NCBI GenBank assembly: GCA_964496245.1
Contig: CAZBZG010000175.1
Coordinates: 1 to 10,128 of the forward strand
Direction: 5' to 3'
From: CAZBZG01 sp964496245
Lineage (GTDB): Bacteria > Planctomycetota > SZUA-567
DNA length: 10,128 nt
The translations under genes and the position numbers were made by a program. Each line of letters opens with the position of its first letter. Position 1 is the first letter of the stretch. Positions 6,755-10,128 of the stretch are shown piece after piece. The notes below the pieces were generated by a model. That model worked only from the letters and a program-made list of their open reading frames with translations. It did not search any database and was not told where the DNA came from.

Positions 6755-8269
6755 CTACCGCCCGCCCCCCAGCAGCTGCAGCACGTTCTGCGCATTCGTG
6801 TTGGCCGACTGCACGCCCATAAGGGCCGCCTTCTCCAGGATCTGGCTGCGCACGAGCTGGGTGACCTGTGCGGCCATGTCTGCATCCCGGATGGCGCTCT
6901 CGGTCGCCATCACGTTTTCAAGGGCGACATTGAGCGAATTGACGTTGGCCTGCAGGGTGTTGGCCTGGTAGGCGCCGATGCGTGCCCGCTCCGAAGCCAC
7001 GTCCTGAATGGCCTGGTCGATCACCTGGAGCGCGGCCTCCGGATTGTTGGCGAGCGCGGCGCGCCCGCCGCCCGCGAGGTCCTGGAGGGAGAAGCTCGTT
7101 CCGTCTACGGTCGTGCGCCCCAGATTGGCCAGCGCAAAGGATCCGATGCCGAAGATGTCCCGGTTCTGCGCGCCGGCGCCTTCCCCGAGCTGGAGACGCA
7201 TCCCGCCCTGGACGTCGCCGAGCGTGGCCGTCCGGGCAGTGGCCGCGTCCACGGGCGTGTCCTGGTCGTACCCGGTCTGGGCGATGGTGGTGGCGGCAGC
7301 CGTGCCTTCCTGGAAGACGACTCGGCCGGCGAACGCATCCGCCTCCACGTTGAGGGTCAGCCCGTCGGTCTGGACGGCCTGGCCGTTGACGGTCACGGTG
7401 GCGTTCTGCCCGGCCTCCTGAACGGTGGCGCCCTCGGCCGCAAAAGCGTCGCCTGCGGTCTGTTCGACGCGTACCGTGGCCTCCGCGCCGTAGGCCTCGG
7501 AGACCAGGCGGAGTTCGGTGTCGCCCTCGATGGCATAGGCGGTCACGCCCGTGGAGCCCGTGCGGGCGTTGATGCTCGCGGCCATGTCGGCGATGCTCGT
7601 GCCGGCAGCGAATTCGAAACTGGCGCTTCCCTCCGCACCGGTCACGGTGAAGGTCTGGCCCGATGCCAGCGTGGTGCCGCCGCCGAGGTCGGTCTCCACC
7701 ACGGCCTTCTCGGCCTGATCGGCCGGGTTGCCCGAGAAGGCGATGTCGAATGTCTGACCGGCGATATCGGCCATCTCGTTGATCTGCGTCGCGCCCTGGT
7801 CCAGGATGGCGTCGGAATCGGTGGCGCGGAAGGTGATGCCTTGAGCGCCGTTCAGGAGTTGCTGGTCGGAAAAGCGCGTGGTATTGGCGATGCGGCTGAT
7901 GCTGCTGAGCATCCCGTTCAGTTCGGCCTGGTCGGCCGCGACCTGGCTGGAGGAGGTCACTCCGCTGTTGGCCGCATGCACAGCGAGCTGTCGCATATTG
8001 CGCAGCATGCTCGAGACTTCGTTGAGGCCGCCTTCGGCGATCGAGAGGACGTTGTTCGCCTCCTGGGTGTTGCGGATGGCACGCTCGAACCCGGCCGTCT
8101 GACTGCGGAGCAGCTCCGAGATGATGAGTGCGGCCGGACCCTCGCGCGCCTGGTTGATGCGATATCCGCTCGAAAGCTTTCGCATGGCGTCGACCGTATT
8201 GCGGTGGGCGCCGAGCAGAAAACGGTTGGCTGAGAGTGCGGGAACGGAAGACTGGATGTTGAGTGCCAT
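6755..8269 (-). CDS. fliC: Flagellin (filament subunit)
   Basis: This 504-residue protein forms the flagellar filament after export through the flagellar type III apparatus. The ATG at 8269 follows GGAGGG (8280-8275) by five bases on the minus strand. The N-terminal D0/D1 helices are typical: ALNIQSSVPALSANRFL, KLSSGYRINQAREGPAAL, TQEANNVLSIAEGGLNEVSSM, and LRNMRQLAVHAANSG. The C-terminal D1/D0 is equally clear: ASERARIGAYQANTLQ, AESAIRDAD-type text (ATESAIRDADMA), VTQLVRSQILEKAAL and NVLQLLGGGR. The middle holds a segment like the flagellin hook IN motif (TSIADMAASINARTG followed by GVTAYAIEGDTELRLVS), then a beta-rich stretch with ATVTVNGQAV. The usual DDAAGL after the RIN motif is replaced by REGPAAL. 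No cysteine is seen. No other flagellar gene is adjacent, so it stands alone, facing away from the WXG100-like operon. fliC is used here in the general sense. Confidence 0.96.
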   Translation of the reverse strand: MALNIQSSVPALSANRFLLGAHRNTVDAMRKLSSGYRINQAREGPAALIISELLRSQTAGFERAIRNTQEANNVLSIAEGGLNEVSSMLRNMRQLAVHAANSGVTSSSQVAADQAELNGMLSSISRIANTTRFSDQQLLNGAQGITFRATDSDAILDQGATQINEMADIAGQTFDIAFSGNPADQAEKAVVETDLGGGTTLASGQTFTVTGAEGSASFEFAAGTSIADMAASINARTGSTGVTAYAIEGDTELRLVSEAYGAEATVRVEQTAGDAFAAEGATVQEAGQNATVTVNGQAVQTDGLTLNVEADAFAGRVVFQEGTAAATTIAQTGYDQDTPVDAATARTATLGDVQGGMRLQLGEGAGAQNRDIFGIGSFALANLGRTTVDGTSFSLQDLAGGGRAALANNPEAALQVIDQAIQDVASERARIGAYQANTLQANVNSLNVALENVMATESAIRDADMAAQVTQLVRSQILEKAALMGVQSANTNAQNVLQLLGGGR

Positions 8270-8362
8270 TGCATCCCTCCCTAGATCATGGCGCAAAGCC
8301 GTCCAATGGCTTCGCTGGCAGGGAAAAGCGTCCATGCTGCCGCTGACTCGCTGCGGCCCCCC

Positions 8363-8377
8363 AGGGACGCTGTCCCT
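8363..8377 (-). repeat. Hairpin at the start of the flagellin transcript
   Basis: AGGGAC at 8363-8368 and GTCCCT at 8372-8377 form a perfect 6-bp stem with a three-base loop. On the minus strand it begins seven bases after the proposed -10 box, so it would sit at or next to the 5' end of the flagellin mRNA. A related element (CCCAGGGAC plus a GTCCC arm) occurs at 8573-8590 in the opposite operon. It could be a 5' stabilising hairpin or a copy of a dispersed palindromic repeat. Confidence 0.5.
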
Positions 8378-8383
8378 ACCTTT

Positions 8384-8411
8384 AATGTACCGCATATCAT
8401 CAGGTTGTCAA
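8384..8411 (-). promoter_or_regulatory. Sigma-70-like promoter for the flagellin gene
   Basis: Read on the minus strand, a perfect TTGACA (8411-8406) is followed after 16 bases by TACATT (8389-8384), a 4-of-6 match to the -10 consensus. Transcription would start near 8377 and give a leader of about 108 bases. I saw no TAAA-N15-GCCGATAA element of the sigma-28 type in the same spacer, which is what flagellin genes often use. Expression may therefore depend on the main sigma factor plus control in the leader. Confidence 0.6.
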
Positions 8412-8532
8412 ATCCCTAGCCGGAGAAATTCCCCCTCATCGAGGATTCCAACGGCGCGGGCGGTTCGGTCGTTCGGTCGCGCTCGCCGCCCCCGGCCGCG
8501 TGGCCGAAGGCGCGCATGCATCCCCGCTCGCG

Positions 8533-8561
8533 TTGACATGCATTCAAGGGGGTCGTAAAAT
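8533..8561 (+). promoter_or_regulatory. Near-consensus sigma-70 promoter for the WXG100-like operon
   Basis: TTGACA (8533-8538) is perfect. After exactly 17 bases comes TAAAAT (8556-8561), which differs from TATAAT at one position. Such a match stands out in GC-rich DNA and predicts strong transcription starting near 8568. It leaves a leader of about 60 bases before the GTG at 8630, with a GGGAC-GGCG-GTCCC hairpin at 8577-8590. Confidence 0.75.
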
Positions 8562-8629
8562 GGCGTGGCACACCCAGGGACGGCGGTCCCCGGCCAGTCC
8601 CCGGACCGGTCGAGAACAAGGAGACGCTC

Positions 8630-8902
8630 GTGGCCAAGGCCAGCGTGGACCCGGAGGAGTTGCGGCGGTTCGCCTTCGAACTCAAGCACTTCAGCACCGA
8701 GATGCAGACGCAGGTGGCGACCATCCACCGCCGGTTCACCAAGCTCGGGGAGACCTGGCGGGACGAGGAGCACGCCAAGTTCGCAGAAGAGTTCGAGCAG
8801 ATGCTCCGGTCGCTCGCCAAATTCGTCGATGTCTCGGAGAAGCAGGTGCCTCTGCTCCTGCGCAAGGCCGAGGCCATCAGCAACTATCTGAATCAGAGGT
8901 GA
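8630..8902 (+). CDS. WXG100-like (ESAT-6-type) small protein, 90 aa
   Basis: The length, the absence of a signal peptide and the helix-turn-helix hairpin pattern fit the WXG100 superfamily, whose members are exported as dimers by ESX/type VII machines. The central turn is GETWRDEEHAKF, with Trp43 at the expected midpoint and Asp in place of the usual Gly (W-R-D). Family-like spacing of Phe follows (F51, F55). The N-terminal helix is rich in Leu, Phe and Val, and the C-terminal helix ends with ISNYLNQR. The start is the GTG at 8630, with AAGGAG six bases upstream (8618-8623). It is the first gene after the strong promoter, and its stop lies four bases before the next ATG. The W-R-D turn is shared with the third gene of the operon. 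Assignment to WXG100 rests on this pattern; a role in secretion is inference. Confidence 0.8.
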   Translation: MAKASVDPEELRRFAFELKHFSTEMQTQVATIHRRFTKLGETWRDEEHAKFAEEFEQMLRSLAKFVDVSEKQVPLLLRKAEAISNYLNQR

Positions 8903-8906
8903 ACGC

Positions 8907-9401
8907 ATGGCGCCGCAGCCCGCCCACCTAGATTCGCCCGACATCCTCAAGCAGTTCCGCAGCCAGGTCGTAGAGTTCGAAGCCGCGTCCCGGCAGGCCC
9001 TGGACGGCGTGCGCGCCGATATCCGGAAGGTGACCGAATGGCTTCGGCGGGAGCAGCTGGCCCGCTGGACGCGGGAGCTGCGCAAGCGCGAGGAGGAAGT
9101 GGCCGAGGCCCGCAGCCGCTACGCCCAGGAGCGGCACGGCGGCCGGAAGCCGGGGTGTTACGACGAACGCAAGGCACTCGAGAAGGCGCAGCGCAGGAAG
9201 GCGGAAGCCGAAGAGAAGATCCGCGCGGTCAAGCGATGGGTGGTCCGGCTCGAACAGGACGCCACCAAGCTCCTGCAGCCGTGCCAGAGCTTCTCGGTCG
9301 AACTGGACACGCGGGTTCCGCGCGCGCTCAACCGGCTCGACAGCATGCTCGACAACCTGGACGCCTATCTGCGCTCTGGCCCGCGCGAGGGCGGAAGCTG
9401 A
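8907..9401 (+). CDS. Coiled-coil protein of unknown function, 164 aa, between two WXG100-like genes
   Basis: I do not recognise the family. The protein looks soluble and almost wholly helical. Residues about 15-125 are rich in Glu, Arg, Lys, Ala and Gln in heptad-like order (LARWTRELRKREEEVAEA, then KALEKAQRRKAEAEEKIRAVK). A short break with Gly, Pro and Cys interrupts them (GGRKPGCYDE). A second Cys occurs in LLQPCQSFS. The C-terminal part ends in a Leu-rich helix (LNRLDSMLDNLDAYL). No signal peptide or membrane segment is seen. The ATG at 8907 has its ribosome binding site, GAGGTGA (8897-8903), overlapping the stop of the preceding gene, so translation of the two is probably coupled. It could be a chaperone, an adaptor or a substrate of the same system, with the length of some LXG-type helical heads. 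None of these can be shown from sequence alone. Confidence 0.85.
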   Translation: MAPQPAHLDSPDILKQFRSQVVEFEAASRQALDGVRADIRKVTEWLRREQLARWTRELRKREEEVAEARSRYAQERHGGRKPGCYDERKALEKAQRRKAEAEEKIRAVKRWVVRLEQDATKLLQPCQSFSVELDTRVPRALNRLDSMLDNLDAYLRSGPREGGS

Positions 9402-9413
9402 GGAGGAAACGCG

Positions 9414-9629
9414 GTGATCCATCTCAACCGGAGCGAGACGCAGCTCAACCGGGCCGCCCAGGATCTGGTGAGACGCTGGGACGCCACAGCCCCCCACTGG
9501 CGGGACCAGGCCCGGGCCGCGTTCGAGAAGGATTTCCTGGAGCCGCTGCTGCCTGCGGCCAAGAATGCCGCGCGCGCCATGGCGGACGTCACCCAGTTCC
9601 TGGAGCAGGCGCGGCGCGAATGCGGCTGA
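9414..9629 (+). CDS. Second, shorter WXG100-like protein, 71 aa
   Basis: This small helical protein repeats the hallmark turn of the first gene. W-R-D-Q-A-R-A-A-F-E-K-D-F starts at Trp29 and shares the spacing W-R-D-x3-A-x-F-x3-F with residues 43-55 of the 90-aa protein. An N-terminal helix with a further Trp22 precedes the turn. The C-terminal helix (PAAKNAARAMADVTQFLEQA) is shorter than in typical 95-100-residue members. The start is the GTG at 9414, with AGGAGG (9401-9406) seven bases upstream, just after the preceding stop. Together with the 90-aa protein it may form a heterodimer like EsxA-EsxB; that is inference. The short length and the W-R-D instead of W-x-G make the assignment less firm than for the first gene. 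Confidence 0.75.
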   Translation: MIHLNRSETQLNRAAQDLVRRWDATAPHWRDQARAAFEKDFLEPLLPAAKNAARAMADVTQFLEQARRECG

Positions 9630-9669
9630 CAGACACCTCGACCGGGGGAGGGCCCCGGGGAGACGTATC

Positions 9670-10128
9670 ATGAGCACCTATGACATCCAGGCGGTCCGCC
9701 GCCAGACGCAGGAGACCCAGCAACAGCTCCAGCGCATCCTGCAGGATCGGGAGGCGGCTGAGGAACGCTTCGAAGAGGAGCACGAGGCGGCCACCAAGCA
9801 TCTCCGCCGCTCCCAGGAAGAGCTGGAATCTCGCCTGCGGGAGGCGCAGGCGGCTGCGGAACGAAAACGCGACGAAGAGCGCAAGGCGATCGAAGCGGCC
9901 TACCGCCGCAACAGCACGCGCGTAAACGAAGCACATGCACGTCTCCAGGCGCGGATCGCGCGCACGCTCCGCGTGGAGACCGAGCGGGCAGAGGCCGAGC
10001 TCGAGCAGGCCAAGGAACGCATCACGCGGGAGTCCGAAGAGCGGCTCAAGCCCGTGGAAGCGCAGCACCAAAAGCTCGCCGCTGAGATCACCGCCCTGCG
10101 CGCCGCCCTGCGCGAGCACGGGAGCACG
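9670..10128 (+). CDS. Long coiled-coil protein, 3'-truncated by the window edge
   Basis: An open frame starts at the ATG at 9670, with GGGGAG seven bases upstream (9657-9662), and runs without a stop through base 10128 (153 codons). The product begins MSTYDIQAVRRQTQETQQQL and is then a nearly unbroken charged helix: RILQDREAAEERFEEEHE, RLREAQAAAERKRDEERKA, ETERAEAELEQAKERITRES. It lacks a signal peptide and any membrane segment in the visible part, and Gly and Pro are almost absent until the edge. Its heptad-like pattern and the other three genes of the operon support a real coding region. The remainder is unseen. It may be the coiled-coil head of a larger protein, for instance an ATPase of an ESX-like system, but nothing in the visible text shows an ATP-binding motif. 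Confidence 0.85.
   Translation, partial: MSTYDIQAVRRQTQETQQQLQRILQDREAAEERFEEEHEAATKHLRRSQEELESRLREAQAAAERKRDEERKAIEAAYRRNSTRVNEAHARLQARIARTLRVETERAEAELEQAKERITRESEERLKPVEAQHQKLAAEITALRAALREHGST

Larger units (their letters stand above)
8270..8629. promoter_or_regulatory. Divergent control region between flagellin and the WXG100-like operon
   Basis: This stretch of 360 bases holds no gene I can support. It contains the two back-to-back promoters, a hairpin near each predicted transcript start and two copies of CATGCAT 22 bases apart (8515-8521 and 8537-8543). The second copy overlaps the end of the operon's -35 box. There is also a tandem 8-mer, GTTCGGTC, at 8463-8470 and 8471-8478, and a small CGGCC-GCGT-GGCCG stem near 8493-8506. 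The paired motifs look like possible operators, but no regulator can be named. Confidence 0.5.

Noticed and set aside
6350..8233. Long plus-strand open frame (627 codons) crossing the terminator and the flagellin gene
   Set aside because: It is antisense to a clear flagellin, passes through a perfect terminator hairpin, and its product is low in recognisable domains.
8500..8931. Open frame over the WXG100-like gene starting in the spacer
   Set aside because: It overlaps the 90-aa gene in another frame, covers the promoter and encodes low-complexity Gly/Arg/Ala text.
1..10128. CRISPR arrays, tRNA or rRNA genes, insertion sequences
   Set aside because: Scanning by eye found no regularly spaced repeats, no tRNA-like cloverleaf with a CCA end, no rRNA text and no transposase-like product.

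Overview
This is a GC-rich bacterial window. Its only AT-richer stretches lie between genes. A run of ten N bases at 6302-6311 shows it comes from a scaffold with an unfilled join. The genes point to a motile, uncultured bacterium: ribosomal protein S15 and PNPase in the usual order, a flagellin, a very large secreted HEAT/TPR-type protein and small WXG100-like proteins. Planctomycetota or a neighbouring environmental phylum would fit the mix, but that is inference. No taxonomic marker here can settle it without a database search.

Layout, left to right. (1) The 3' part of a response-regulator receiver gene runs in from the left edge (1-381, +). (2) rpsO (S15) at 569-844 and pnp (PNPase) at 1018-3294 form the classical rpsO-pnp pair, with a hairpin-bearing spacer of 173 bases. 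(3) A 275-base spacer with hairpins leads to a giant exported protein at 3570-6663 (+). It has TPR/HEAT-like helices, a Pro/Ala/Glu linker, two degenerate receiver-like modules, more HEAT-like helices and a poly-Glu tail. The N gap interrupts it and causes an artificial frame change. (4) A perfect 12-bp GAGA-loop hairpin at 6693-6720 separates this gene from a convergent flagellin gene (8269-6755, -). (5) A 360-base divergent control region carries a sigma-70-like promoter for flagellin and a near-consensus one for the operon on the right. (6) From 8630 to the right edge a tight + strand operon encodes a WXG100-like protein (90 aa), a coiled-coil protein (164 aa), a second, shorter WXG100-like protein (71 aa) and an unfinished long coiled-coil protein (at least 153 aa).

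How the genes may work together. S15 and PNPase belong to translation and RNA turnover and are housekeeping genes. The flagellin is a stand-alone filament gene with an insert resembling the flagellin hook IN motif. The last four genes are the most interesting part. Two proteins share the spaced motif W-R-D-x3-A-x-F-x3-F and are interleaved with coiled-coil proteins, under their own strong promoter. They look like the start of an ESX/type VII-like secretion or contact locus of unusual layout in a flagellated bacterium. The motor ATPase, if there is one, would lie beyond the right edge. The second unusual item is the large exported protein, which combines HEAT-like repeats with two receiver-like folds that have lost key phosphorylation residues.
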